NCBI GenBank assembly: GCA_949128115.1
Contig: OX421965.1
Location: 28,453,681-28,517,680 of the forward strand
Origin: Anaspis maculata
Taxonomy: Eukaryota > Arthropoda > Insecta > Coleoptera > Scraptiidae
Direction: 5' to 3'
DNA length: 64,000 nt
Both the position numbers and the translations under genes were made by a program. Under the pieces are notes generated by a model, which saw only the letters and a list, made by a program, of their open reading frames with translations, searched no databases and was not told the origin of the DNA. Of this stretch, positions 25,495 to 36,605 are shown one piece after another; the first letter of the stretch is position 1, and every line of letters begins with the position of its first letter.

Positions 25495-26730
25495 TTTCTC
25501 AAAAAAGTTGACAAATCTAAAAGAAAACGTGAAAAAGGTGAGTTGTTTCTTGTCAAACTATCAGATTTGTGTGAAAATCATCTCAATTTTAAAAAAGAGT
25601 CACTAAATCTAGAATAGTACCGGATTTTTCCCCTCTAATAGTTGGCAATGAGTGCGTTTGCGTGCATATGTGTATGTTACTATGTGGGTATGCATGTGCG
25701 CGCATGCGCGTGCATGACTTCTAACAACACAAACATGCTACATTGAGCACATAATTCCTCAAAAAGAGCCCCAAATCTGGGAGAAAACGTGGAAAATATG
25801 AGTTATTTCCTGCTAAACTATTGGATTGTGTGAAAATCATCTCAATTTTGACAAAAAGTCACTCTAAAGCCCCCCAAAAGGATGCAAAAATGCTACATAA
25901 ATCACATAATTTCTCAAAAAGTGTCACCAAATCTAGAAGAAAACATGGAAAAGATGAGTTGTTTCCTGTCACACTATTAGATTTGTGTGAAAATCATCTT
26001 AATTTTGACAAAAAGTCACTCTAAAACTCTGGAGAATGCAAAAATGCTACACAAAGCACTTGATTTCTTGAAAATGGTCGTCAAATTTTGAAGAAAACGT
26101 GTAAAATGTGAGTTGTTTCCTGTAAACAAATATTGGATTTCTGTGAAAATTATCTCAACTTTGACAAAAAGTCACTCTAAAACCCTCTAAAGAATGCAGA
26201 AATGCTACACAAAGGATCTGATTTCTCAAAAAGAGTCACTAAATCTAAGATAATGCCAGATTTTTTCCCCTAATAGTTGGAAATCAGTGCGTTTGCGTGC
26301 ATATATGTGTGTGTCTATGTGTGTACGCATGTGCGCGCATGACTTCCAACAGCACAAACATGCTACATTGAGCAAATAATTTCTCAAAAAGGGTCACCAA
26401 ATCTAGGAGAAAACATAGAAGATGTTAGTTGTTTCCTGCTAAACTATTGAATTTGTGTGAAATCATTTCAATTTTGACAAAAAGTCACTCTAAAACCCCC
26501 TCAAGAATGCAAAAATGTTACACAAATCACATGATTTCTCAAAAAGGGTCACTAAATCTATGAAAAACGTGGAAAATGTGAGTTGTGTGCTGTTAAACTA
26601 TTGGAATTGTGTGAAAATCATCTCAATTTTGACAAAAAGTCACTCTAAAACACCATAAAGAATGCAAAAATGCTACAAAATCACATGATTTTTCAAAAAG
26701 AGCATCAAATCTAGAAGAAAATGTAGAAAT
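25495..26730. repeat. Right-arm copy of the 150-160-bp minisatellite, shorter by about 532 bp
   Basis: It mirrors the left-arm array but jumps from ATCTCAATTTT directly to AAAAAGAGTCACTAAATC near 25590. It therefore lacks what corresponds to left-arm positions of roughly 24135-24665. Unequal recombination between units would explain it. Confidence 0.65.
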
Positions 26731-27536
26731 GATGAGTTGTTCCAGGAGTTTTGTTTTAATGGTTGGTATTACATGCATGATTCTGATAAAAAATAAGATC
26801 TTTCAAGTGACGTGACGTACTTCTCGAAAATATATACATAGGTATACACATGCATATGCCTATATGTGCACACCTCTACTTATGAGTTACCTACCTGTAT
26901 AGGATCATAGCATTCAAATCTTGTGTTATTCAGCACCTTATTACTTGGCATTCGGCGTGTCTTTGCTTCAGCATTAAATATTTTTGATGTTGGAAAATAA
27001 CGCAAGTTTCTCGATATTTTTACTAAAACATTCCAATTACCAGCAATGATACCCATATAGCTACGTATTATTGTGTATATGTATAACATTCTAAGTGATA
27101 ACCATAAGGATTAAGTTACCATTTGTTTATTTGTAATTGAGACAATCTCTTTTTGGACATAAATTAGTAGGTATAGGTAAATCTAGAAATGGATATTTCT
27201 GGAATAATGCCTCCGATCGTATCTAAGTGAACTAGGAGCAAGCTGGAGAATACTCATCATGGATTCATATACAGTGATGGGGATATTCCATATTTTGCGT
27301 AACAGAGTATTCAGAGATCCTCCTTTTCTAGATTTTTCTATTGCACAATCCGCTCAAGTTCCCTGTTTGTTTCTGCTATCACTTTACTTCCGAGTATGTT
27401 CTTTGCGCGTAACATACCCTTGTATATTGATTGAAAATTTTCCAGACTTTTCTACATTCTTGCATAATTCCACTAATTTATTCTCAAACCGTGTTCCCAG
27501 TTTCTGTATGTTCTCAGGTTGGTAATGCTGACTTGT

Positions 27537-28054
27537 GTCTATGTTGAAAGATGGCGCGCACTCTTGTACATGCTGTTAATTCCAGATATTTCTCTTTGTA
27601 TGATTCGTCAAAAGAACTTTTGGGTTTGTTTACGCTAAAACTTCACTTCCAAGTACGTTTATTGTGGGTCACATACTCTCAAACCTTATTCAGAGATCTT
27701 CTTGCTCTAGATTTTTTTACTGCACAATCCGTTCAACTTTCATGTTTGTTTCTGCCACGACTTTAATTCAGAGTGATGGATTGCATACAAAACTTGTCTA
27801 TGTTGAAAGATGGCGCGCACTCTTGTACATGCTGTTAATTCCAGATATTTCTCTTTGTATGATTCGTCAAAAGAACTTTTGGGTTTGTTTACGCTAAAAC
27901 TTCACTTCCAAGTACGTTTATTGTGGGTCACATACTCTCAAACCTTATTCAGAGATCTTCTTGCTCTAGATTTTTTTACTGCACAATCCGTTCAACTTTC
28001 ATGTTTGTTTCTGCCACGACTTTAATTCAGAGTGATGGATTGCATACAAAACTT
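27537..28054. repeat. 259-bp tandem duplication present only in the right arm
   Basis: Two adjacent copies beginning GTCTATGTTGAAAGATGGCG start at 27537 and 27796. They yield the same 71-aa reading frame twice (27551-27766 and 27810-28025). The left arm has one copy (about 21355-21570). The copies look identical, so the duplication is young. Confidence 0.8.
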
Positions 28055-28064
28055 TGTAATTGCT

Positions 28065-28380
28065 TTTGTTTACTTTTTTAGGATGTTCTAGAATGACATT
28101 TAGAGGTTAAATTTACAAAACTGCATGATCACTCTTGTTTACTACTTTAGAATGTTCTAGAATGTCGTTTCAAGGTCACATCCCTAAAACTGCGTAGTTG
28201 ATTCTTGTTTACTACTTTAGAATGTTCTAGAAGGTCATTTAGAGGTCAAATCCCTAAAACTGCGTAGTTACTCTTGTTTACTACTTTAGAATGTTCTAAA
28301 AGGTCATTTCAAGGTCACATCCCTAAAACTGCGTAATTACTCTTGTTTACTTCTTTAGAATGTTCTAGAAGGTCATAAAT
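28065..28380. repeat. Right-arm copy of the heat-shock-element-like 69-70-bp repeat
   Basis: Inverted counterpart of the array at 21003-21330, with the same TTCTAGAA-containing cores on the other strand. Confidence 0.65.
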
Positions 28381-28394
28381 CAGTAACACTTGTT

Positions 28395-29880
28395 CCCAAA
28401 TATTGCGCAATTTTACGCAATAACTTTCGGAGCTTGTTCATGTCAGCACTTTCAGTTGCTTTGGAACCTTGCTGGCTTTCTTCTAGATTTTTCGAGGTAG
28501 ACCCTTATTTGCACCACATGTTGCAGCTGCAGCGTTAACCTTGACATACAATGAATCATCACGTGACCTGGTAAACAATTCACTGAGCAGTTGTGTCATT
28601 TAGTAACAATATTCTAGATTTTTCCAAACCATTGCGCAATTTTACGCAATACCTAGCTCCTAACTCTTAATATGTAAGTTTGGCTACTACTACTACTACA
28701 CATTAGGGCTCGGTCCCCTTTAGGACCCCTCCAGTTGAGAATCAAGATGGATAGAATTAAAACGACTGCCAGTAAAGCATAAAGAGTGAGTAGTGTTCTG
28801 TGTGTATTAAAATAAGTATGCATAAAACTGTTTACTCTAAACTCTAAACTAAATAAAGCTCTAACCGATAACAGCTAATGTGTACTTTTATTCGTATAAA
28901 CCTCTCTCATACATTCTTAAAGTTGAGTAGATGCGCTGTCCTACTACTACGCATGCGCACTTGTTTGATTTTTTGACCCAGAGATAGTTGTGCCTATGAC
29001 TTGACCTTGAAAAAGTAACCGAAACACGTCAGCTGAAAGCAACCCTACCCTCCTTTTTTACCTATATGAGAACAACGCAAAAATATCATGACTCATCACA
29101 ATAACTGGTAAACAAGTTCGTTTGCAATTTAGTAAACAATTGCATCATTTAGTGACAATATTCCAGACTTTTCCAAAGTATTGCGCAATCTTACGCAATA
29201 GCTTCCGGAACTTGTTTCTGACAACCCTCAAGTTGCTTTGGAACCTTGTTGGCTTGCTTCTAAATTTTTAGAGGTGAACACTTAGGTATTGCGTCACATG
29301 TTGCAATGTTAACCTTAAAAAACAATGAATGCCCATAATAACTGGTAACCAATTTTGTAAACAACTGTGTCATTTAGTAACATTCTTCTAGACATTTATT
29401 AACTATTGCGCAATTTTACGCAATAACTCCTGGACTTGTTCATGTAAGCATTTTCGTTGTTTTGAAACCTTGCTGGCTTTCTCTAGAATTTTTTTCGAGG
29501 CAAACACTTATTGCATCACATGTTGCAACACCAACCTTAAAATACACTGAATCATTACGTGACCTGGTAAACAATTCCCTAAACAGTTGTGTCATTTAGT
29601 AACAATATTCTAGACTTTTCTCAACTATTGCGCAATTTTACGCAATAACTCCTGGACTTGTTCATGTAAGCATTTTCGTTGTTTTGGAACCTTGCTGGCT
29701 TTCTCTAGAATTTTTTTCGAGGCAAACACTTATTGCATCACATGTTGCAACACCAACCTTAAAATACAATGAATCATCACGTGACATGGTGAACAAGTCC
29801 CTAAACAGTTGTGTCAATTAGTAACACTATTCTAGACTTTTCTTAACTATTGCGCAATTTTATGCAAGAACTTACTATTA
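28395..29880. repeat. Right-arm copy of the ATTGCGCAAT tandem units
   Basis: Inverted counterpart of 19500-20985, with ATTGCGCAATTTTACGCAAT recurring at similar spacing. Confidence 0.65.
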
Positions 29881-30823
29881 ACTCATATGTAAGTTCGCCT
29901 ACTACTATACACTAGAGCTCCATCCCTTTAAGGGCCCCCAGTAATGGAAGAATTAGGATGAATCGGATCAAAACGACTGCTAGTAAACATAAAGAGCGTG
30001 TATTGTTCTGTGTATATCAAAATAAGTATGCATAACAATGTTTAATCTGAACCAAATTAACTTAACCAATAACAGCTAATGTGTATTTCTCTTCATATCA
30101 ACCTCTTCCATACATTCCTAAAGTTGAGTGGATGTGCTGTTCTATTCCTACGCATGCGTAATTTTTGACCCAGAGATAGTTGCGCCTATGGCTTGACCTT
30201 GAGAAAGTAGTTGAAAGCAACCCTGGCCTCCTTTTTTCTATTATTAAATATTCCATTCTTATAATTTCATTGATTCTCTTACATGTATATAGCTATACAC
30301 CAATAAAGCAGTAATTGTTTTTATTTGTCTTTTTTTCCCCCCACCATCCTGATTACACCCCTGATTATGCTGAATTTGAGAGGAGGAGGGGAACTATGCA
30401 ACCAGATGTACACCTAGTAATAAATAAATCCCCAGATTTAATGGTAATGTGGGTTCGCATCGGTATTAACAGATGTTGGCATTATAGGTTTGTATGTATG
30501 CTAAATGGAGCTTCGCAGTTGTACCGGGAGATTGCGTTACTGCCACTATCAATAGATTATTGTAAACGCCAGTAATACGGGTTCCTGTAAATATCGGTAG
30601 ATTCCTGTGAATGCCGATAATGCAGGTTCCTGTGAATGTCGGTAGATTCCTGTAAATGCCGGTAATACAGGTTTCTGTGAATATAGGTAGATTCCTGTAA
30701 ATGCCGGTAATGCAGGTTTCTGTAAATGTTGGTAATGATAGTTCCTCTGCCCGCCGCTAGGTGGCGCTACTGTCGGTGACCTTGAAACTGTGCCAGAAGA
30801 CCCCTAGCTATACTACTTGTAGG

Positions 30824-31187
30824 TACCTACTCAATTTTCTACGTCTCTCAAAATTATAAAACAGTCCAGAAAACAGCTGATAATTTTTTCCTCGATTTTT
30901 TCGTTTGTCAAAAAATGTCCCAGCAATCCTTTAGAAACTTTTCCAGTGTTTTAGGGCTATTCCTCTACTACTGACGCTACTTTGCCTTACTAATGGATTC
31001 ATTGTTACATCGAAAACAGTATGCTCTAATGGAGCATGTTAATGACCTGTTTTCAACCAATAGGAACCAGGAATGCAGAAGGTAGGCGAACATCAGTTCT
31101 GGAGTATCACCTGTCAAACATTTCTTTTTTTAGCAGCCAGAATTTCCAATTTCTGGGCGATTTATTAAGAAAAAGTAGATATAAAAT
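30824..31187. other. No gene seen
   Basis: AT-rich sequence between two foldback structures. Nothing recognisable. Confidence 0.4.
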
Positions 31188-32295
31188 AAACTGCTCAACA
31201 ACTGGAATGACGGTATCAAAAATTTTGCCTTTTTTTAAAATGACATAACTTTGGATTGATACAACCGATTTTGAATTTGTTTCCACAGTTTTTTTTTATC
31301 CATTTTTCAGCAATCCATCCCACTAACAAGATGTTGTTTTTAATTCAAATAACTTTTTTTACAGGGTGGAATGTAAACCGATGCAAAATTGTGCTAAGTT
31401 CCACGACCGATCCCCGTTTCTGTGAATTTTTTTTTCTTCTGATGTCTAATCTCGAAACGGTTTTTGACTTTTCCAGATCAGATATCCTATGATGAAGATA
31501 CAATTTTTTTACTTTCCCGACCCACCAAAGTCTGTTCACGGGAAAAAAAGTTGGAAAATTTGTAGTTTTTTCAGAGAAAAGAACTCGAGAACCGCAGGCC
31601 AGATTTCAAAAAATTTTCTTTTAAAGATTAATCCAATCTTTTCTCAAACTTTTATTCCCAGCATGTCTGCACCTAAAATGGATATTTCGTGGGGCTCATC
31701 GCATGTCGAAGTTTGCACTGCAGTTTATTCAAATTCACGGAATGTGCAAATTCCATTTTGAAAAAACTACCGTCGGGAAATCTAAACGTGTCGATTTTGA
31801 AGATGGATCTACACGTTGGAAATGATCTCAATCGTCATGGAGGACTTCAAAACGGATATATCCGTCGAAATCTCGAGAAAAATTTTCAGCGCTTTTACAA
31901 TGCTTCTCCTTGTTGGGTGGTGGGTCGGGAAAGTAAAAACATCATATCGTCATTGCTGGACTTCTGATCTGGAAAATTCAAAAATCGTTTCGAGATTAGA
32001 CATCAGGCTTCATGATTGATTCATTAAAAATCGAAAAAAAAATCACGAAAACGGGGATCGGTCGAACTTAGCACAGTTTTGCAATGATTTATATTCCACC
32101 ATCCACCATGTAAAAAAAGTAATTGGATTCAAAAACCTAATCCCGTCAATGGGATGGATTGCCAAAAGATGGATCTAAAAAACTTTGAAAACAAATTCAA
32201 AATTGGTTGTATCAATCCGAGTATCAATCCAAAGTTACGTCATTTTGAAAAAAGGCAAAATTTTCGATATCGTCATTCCAGTTGTTGAGCAGTTT
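31188..32295. repeat. 1.1-kb foldback element
   Basis: AAACTGCTCAACAACTGGAA at the left end is mirrored at 32276-32295. Arms of roughly 0.5 kb pair across a centre near 31740, with scattered mismatches. ORFs in the arms mirror each other on opposite strands (for example the frame at 31345-31539 minus and that at 31816-32019 plus). It is non-autonomous. Confidence 0.7.
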
Positions 32296-32430
32296 AGTAT
32301 ATCATATACTCGTTTAATAAGACGTATTGTCACACGACTGGTTTTGGGGCACGACGAGCTTGCGAGGAGTGCTCCAAATGAAGGAGTGTGGCAATAGTAT
32401 GTCTTATGAAACTCGTATGAATAATATACT
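32296..32430. repeat. 135-bp hairpin adjoining the foldback
   Basis: AGTATATCATATACTCGTTTAATAAGAC at the left is mirrored by the GTCTTATGAAACTCGTATGAATAATATACT end, with mismatches. It looks like a MITE placed at the edge of the larger foldback. Confidence 0.55.
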
Positions 32431-32905
32431 ATCATTGATGTCGAAGATATTTCATATTGTGATAGATAAGCTTACGTAAGTAGACATAGTAAACCTCGTA
32501 ATAAACTTTTCATTTTTCTGGGAAAAGAATTCAACAGACTTTCAGGGTGAGAGGACTTCCCCCTTGCCACCACAAGCGGCGCTCATATACCTACTTATGT
32601 CACCAACAATCCAACAAAACGATATATTCCTAGTGCCAGAGGCTAGCTATTCAGAGACGTCATGATTAGAGAGAGACACTTTTTATTGGAAGCGTGAATT
32701 TTTCCATCGGTGTAATTATAATAGATATTCAAGGAGAACAAAATTTTTACCCAGCGAGGATAGTGTACACTTGTACAGTCGACAGATACAAATGGGATTT
32801 TCCTTGCAAAAGGTCGCGAGAACCAAATATTTTCAGTCTCAGTCTGGAACAGTCTTGTGTCCTGATCAACACAGTGTACTGTTACATTAAGCTCTCCAAC
32901 TCGGC
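32431..32905. other. No gene seen
   Basis: Short ORFs only. No element boundary recognised. Confidence 0.4.
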
Positions 32906-32907
32906 AA

Positions 32908-33540
32908 GTGAGGAGCTTATAGTGTGGTGGTCAGCGCGTTCGACTACCATGCCAGAGATTGTGGGTTAGAGTCCCAACATGGGCGCTCAGATTTCCGTCT
33001 CGAAAACAAGTTCTTCAATCTACGTGCTATATGCCGTGTGTCGCATAGCACGTAAAATACGAACGATGGTGCCGACCCCGTGCGATGTTGGTGATCGTTA
33101 AAAATCCATACCTTGTGTTGAAATACACAGGGGTTCGTCAAAATTTTTTGTATGGGCTACTAGCATGACATGTAGCGCCGCGGCGGAATGTGAAGTTCTT
33201 GTGGGACACGATTTAGTTAACGAACGTCTCACCAGGTGGCGCTTGGGTCAACAAAAAGCCGTCACTTTTCGCTGCCGTCATTCTGTCAGTCGTCAATCAA
33301 AATGTCGACTATTTTGCAGTTGCTCATCACAACAAGCAAATGCACGAGAAATAAATGTCAAAAGGTTCTTGCAACCACGTCAAAGCTATCTGCTATCAAA
33401 GAAGTCCAACAAGAATTTCTTATATTCACCACCATGAGCTCTGTATGTCCTACGCACATAGCCCATAGTTGAGGAAAGCACTCACCGGCGTCGATGTTAG
33501 GCCTCGTTGCGGAAATAGGCCGACGTTAAATAAACGAATA
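32908..33540 (+). mobile_element. tRNA-related SINE, interrupted by a TA-flanked element
   Basis: The head carries an A-box-like TGGTGGTCAGCGCG (32925-32938) and a worn B-box near 32965-32978. The body is shared with the minus-strand copy at 46130-46468, including CACGTAAAATACGAACGATG and TAGGCCTCGTTGCGGAAATA. The tail is AAATAAACGAATAAATAAAC. The SINE body breaks off at 33150 and resumes at 33468; what lies between is a separate insertion. Confidence 0.75.
33153..33465. mobile_element. TA-flanked insertion within the SINE
   Basis: The insert has short inverted ends, TGGGCTA and TAGCCCA, and is bounded by TA on both sides (33151-33152 and 33466-33467). The other SINE copy shows the uninterrupted site. 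Ends and TA duplication fit a Tc1/mariner-type non-autonomous element. Short ORFs inside (for example 33236-33472 plus) were not recognised. Confidence 0.65.
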
Positions 33541-34199
33541 AATAAACCTCGGGCGCTGCTCCACAATGAAAAGTTGGCGTCTGAGGACCCAAAAAGGACC
33601 ACTTTTCATCACTGTCTCACCTGGAACCGTATAGGTCTACTGAAGCCCTTGATAGCATTTCCCACCACGTTAGTGTCAGTCCATTCTGACGGTTAAAAAA
33701 TTTCTTCTTTCTTGCAGTGCATCTTGTCAACAAAATGCTGTTACGGAAATTATGATACCCCGAAAGAGCAAAAAAGAGAAAGAAGTTGATAAAAATCAAC
33801 CTGAGTTTTGTCAAGTTGTCATAATCTGCGCTACGAGAATTATTTCATCGGAATAAATTTTTTTGAAGATCTATTATTCAATTTTCACCCGGTATACTAA
33901 TTAGTACACGTCACAGGGATGTTTTTAATATGTTAAAAGCTCAGTTAAAAGAGGTGGGGATGAACTAATCATATTGCAAAAAATCGAGAACTACTTTCTT
34001 CAAGCAAGAGATAATTTTTTCACTATTTCGAGCACACTATTCTAGGCTTTGAACAACGAGTCACAAACGGGAAATATTTTGTTTAAAATAGTATCGGTCC
34101 AAACTTCCAAAATTCTTAGGCTGAGCTTGAAGCTATTTTCATAATAATCGCAGTGATAAGGACTTCGTCTGCTGGTCATCTTGGTCCAAGTTGATTTTA
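33541..34199. other. No gene seen
   Basis: No exon or element could be supported in this stretch. Confidence 0.4.
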
Positions 34200-34203
34200 T
34201 ATA

Positions 34204-34793
34204 CAGGATGTTTCAGTGACCTTGCATAATACTCCGGGAGGTGATTCCTCTCAAGAAAATAAGTCGAAAAGTGAGAGTAACATTTTACCCTGAAATGCTT
34301 GCCAAGGGAGTTACAGCCCCTTAAAGGAACGAAGTTAAACAAAGTTTCTGATTATTTGCTGAAAAACCGTCAAAGGTAGGACCTTCAAATTTGGTATAGA
34401 GAAGTTTCTCAACAGTGCAAATGTACATGCAAAGTTCTAAACAAATCTAACCAGTGGCAGCGAAATTGAAAAGAATTGGGATTATGTTGAAAATTATTCA
34501 TGACACGTCCGTGTTTTTTCACTTTTACTTCAGAACGATGCATGCTACGGAAAAAATGCACGGGGAATAAAATTTTTGGATTGAACGAATCTATCTAAAA
34601 CATCAAATTTGAAGCTCTTACCTTTGACAGTTCTTGAGCAAATAATTGAAAACTTTGTTGCATTTTGTACCTTTGAGGAGCTGTAACTCCCTCAGGGAGC
34701 ACTTTAGGAAAAACTTCACTCTCACTTTTCGACTTACTTTTTTTGAAAGGAATCACCTCCCAAAGTATTATGCAAGGTCACTGAAACACCCTG
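34204..34793. mobile_element. Foldback element with CAGGRTGTTTCAGTGACC ends
   Basis: The left end, CAGGATGTTTCAGTGACCTT, is mirrored at the right end, GGTCACTGAAACACCCTG. Inner blocks AATACTCCGGGAGGTGATTC and its complement also match. Flanks are TATA (34200-34203) and TATT (34794-34797). Termini and target resemble the elements at 10603-13417 and 46806-47969. Confidence 0.75.
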
Positions 34794-34889
34794 TATTAGC
34801 TTGAAAAGACAGAGGTACGAAACAGCTGCCTCGTACGAAGGCGCAGAGCGGACATGGAAGATATTTATTTGTAATAGCGACTTGTTTCT

Positions 34890-35225
34890 GTCAATTGCCA
34901 CTTTATTCTGGCAATTGCGACTTTTTTCTGTCAATTGCCACTTTATTCTGGCAATTGCGAATTTTTTCTGTCAATTGCCACTTTATTCTGGCAATTGCGA
35001 CTTTTTTCTGTCAATTGACATTTTATTCTGGCAATTGCGACTTTTTTCTGTCAATTGACACTTTTTTCTGTCAATTGCCACTTCATTCTGGCAATTGCGA
35101 CTTTTTTCTGTCAATTGCCACTTTATTCTGGCAATTGCGACTTTTTTCTGTCAATTGACACGGTATATGATTGACACTTTATTCTGGCAATTGCGACTTT
35201 TTTCTGTCAATTGCGACTTTTCAGC
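34890..35225. repeat. 40-bp minisatellite rich in CAATTG, left arm
   Basis: Alternating half-units TTTTTTCTGTCAATTG and ACTTTATTCTGGCAATTGCG make a 40-bp period. The ORFs here are repeat products. Confidence 0.8.
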
Positions 35226-36069
35226 ACGTTTCGATAGAAAATGATGTTTATATGGCCTTGTCCGTCTATCTGTCCGTCCGTTATTTTTCTGTTCGTCCGT
35301 CTGTCTGTCTGTCCGTGTAAAAGTTGAGAAGTTGTACTCCTTCTCGGGAAATGAAGCTAGAGCCTTAGAACTTTTTCCGATTAATAGCTTACGCCCTCAA
35401 GGGTGGCCTATGGGCAGACTGTATTTCATAGTGGCGCTGCCATCTTGGTAGCCATATTGAAATTTCTCATCAGTGGAACAGAACTTACTCTGATCTCTTA
35501 TGAACATTCTTACTTTCAAGCTCAGTTTCATGAATACGCCGCCATCTTGGTAACCATATTCAAACTTCTTATTAGTGGAACGATTTTTCTAAAGCTTGGA
35601 ACTTACCCTTGCTTCGTTTGATCACTCTTATTTTCAAGCTGAGTTTCATGATCCGCTAGAGCAGATTCAGAGCAAATGAATCTGAAGCGGATTCATACGA
35701 GACAAGAGTACCTACGGTTCACGTTTCATGACAATCGTTCCAATAATAAGACATTTCGATGTGGCGGCCAAGATGGCGGCTTAATCATGAAACTGAGCTT
35801 GAAAGTGAGAATGTTCATACAAGATCAGAGTAAGCTCCGTTCGAGATTCCGGTCCAATGATGAGAAATTTCAATATGGCTACCAAGATGGCAGCGCCACC
35901 ATGGAATACAGTCTGCCCATAGGCCACCCTTAGGCTCTAGCTTCATTTCCCGAGAAGGAGTACAACTTCTCAACTTTTACACGGACAGACAGACAGACGG
36001 ACGAACAGACAAATAACGGACGGACAGACAGACGGACAAACCGGCCATATAAACATCATTTTCTATCGA

Positions 36070-36560
36070 AATGTGCTAAAAAGTCGCAATTGACAGAAAA
36101 AAGTCGCAATGGGGCCTTGCAATTGAAAAACTCAACGTGAGGTCGCCACTACTGTAGGGGGCGCCTACTTCGATAAAGCGGCCGTAACGACGCGAAAAAC
36201 AGGGGAGTTTGAGTAGTTTGACCAGTAACTGACAGTGACTGGAGACGTCAAGCAAGAAACAGAGGTTATCCAAATTTCAAATCAAGACATAAAATGACGG
36301 ACGTCGGTCGCTGAAGCGTCAACGCCGTCAAAATCGTCGAATCTGCCCCCAACGGTCGTGGCGCCCTCGGTGTGTAAAAGTGGCAGTGCAAGGCCCCATT
36401 GCCAGAATAAAGAGGCAATTGACAGAAAAAAGTCGCAATTGCCAGAATAAAGTGGCAATTGACAGAAAAAAGTCGCAATGGCCAGAATAAAGTGTCAATT
36501 GACAGAAAAAAGTCGCAATTGCCAGAATAAAGTGTCAATTGACAGAAAAAAGTCGCAATT
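36070..36560. repeat. Right-arm inverted copy of the CAATTG minisatellite
   Basis: Units such as GACAGAAAAAAGTCGCAATT and GCCAGAATAAAGTGGCAATT form the complement of the left-arm array. They are interrupted between about 36115 and 36405 by sequence without repeat units. Confidence 0.7.
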
Positions 36561-36605
36561 ACAAATAAATATCTTCCATGTCCGCTTTGCGCCTTCGTAG
36601 CCTCG

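Larger units (their letters stand above)
18563..30817. mobile_element. Giant 12.3-kb palindrome (foldback element) with abutting 6-bp direct repeats
   Basis: The left arm (18563-25105) and right arm (25149-30817) are inverted copies separated by a 43-nt loop. Mirror ORFs on opposite strands translate identically (for example 18805-19065 minus and 30315-30575 plus), so the arms are nearly identical. Arm lengths are 6543 and 5669 bp. The difference is explained by a hAT-like insertion of 601 bp in the left arm (with its duplication), a deletion of about 532 bp in the right arm, and a 259-bp tandem duplication in the right arm. TGTAGG lies directly outside each end (18557-18562 and 30818-30823). 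Both arms are made mostly of tandem-repeat families. No transposase gene was recognised. It is probably a foldback-type transposon. An assembly fold-back is less likely because of the flanking repeat and the arm-specific insertion. Confidence 0.8.
34834..36599. mobile_element. 1.77-kb foldback element with 6-bp target duplication
   Basis: The left end, TACGAAGGCGCAGAGCGGAC, is mirrored by the right end, GTCCGCTTTGCGCCTTCGTA. GCCTCG abuts both ends (34828-34833 and 36600-36605). Each arm holds a CAATTG-rich minisatellite and then a TCTGTCCGTCCG-rich block followed by a long unique arm that mirrors across about 35650. It is a smaller counterpart of the giant palindrome in layout and duplication length, though the termini differ in sequence. 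No transposase is present. Confidence 0.8.

Noticed and set aside
24489..25606. ORFs of up to 152 codons around the palindrome centre, rich in Cys, His, Thr and Ala
   Set aside because: They are translations of CA/CG-rich and minisatellite DNA and appear identically on both strands because of the palindrome.
34801..35158. ORFs with repeated FFCQLP or LFWQLRLF units
   Set aside because: The underlying 40-bp minisatellite is not a multiple of three, and the same kind of product occurs in several frames.
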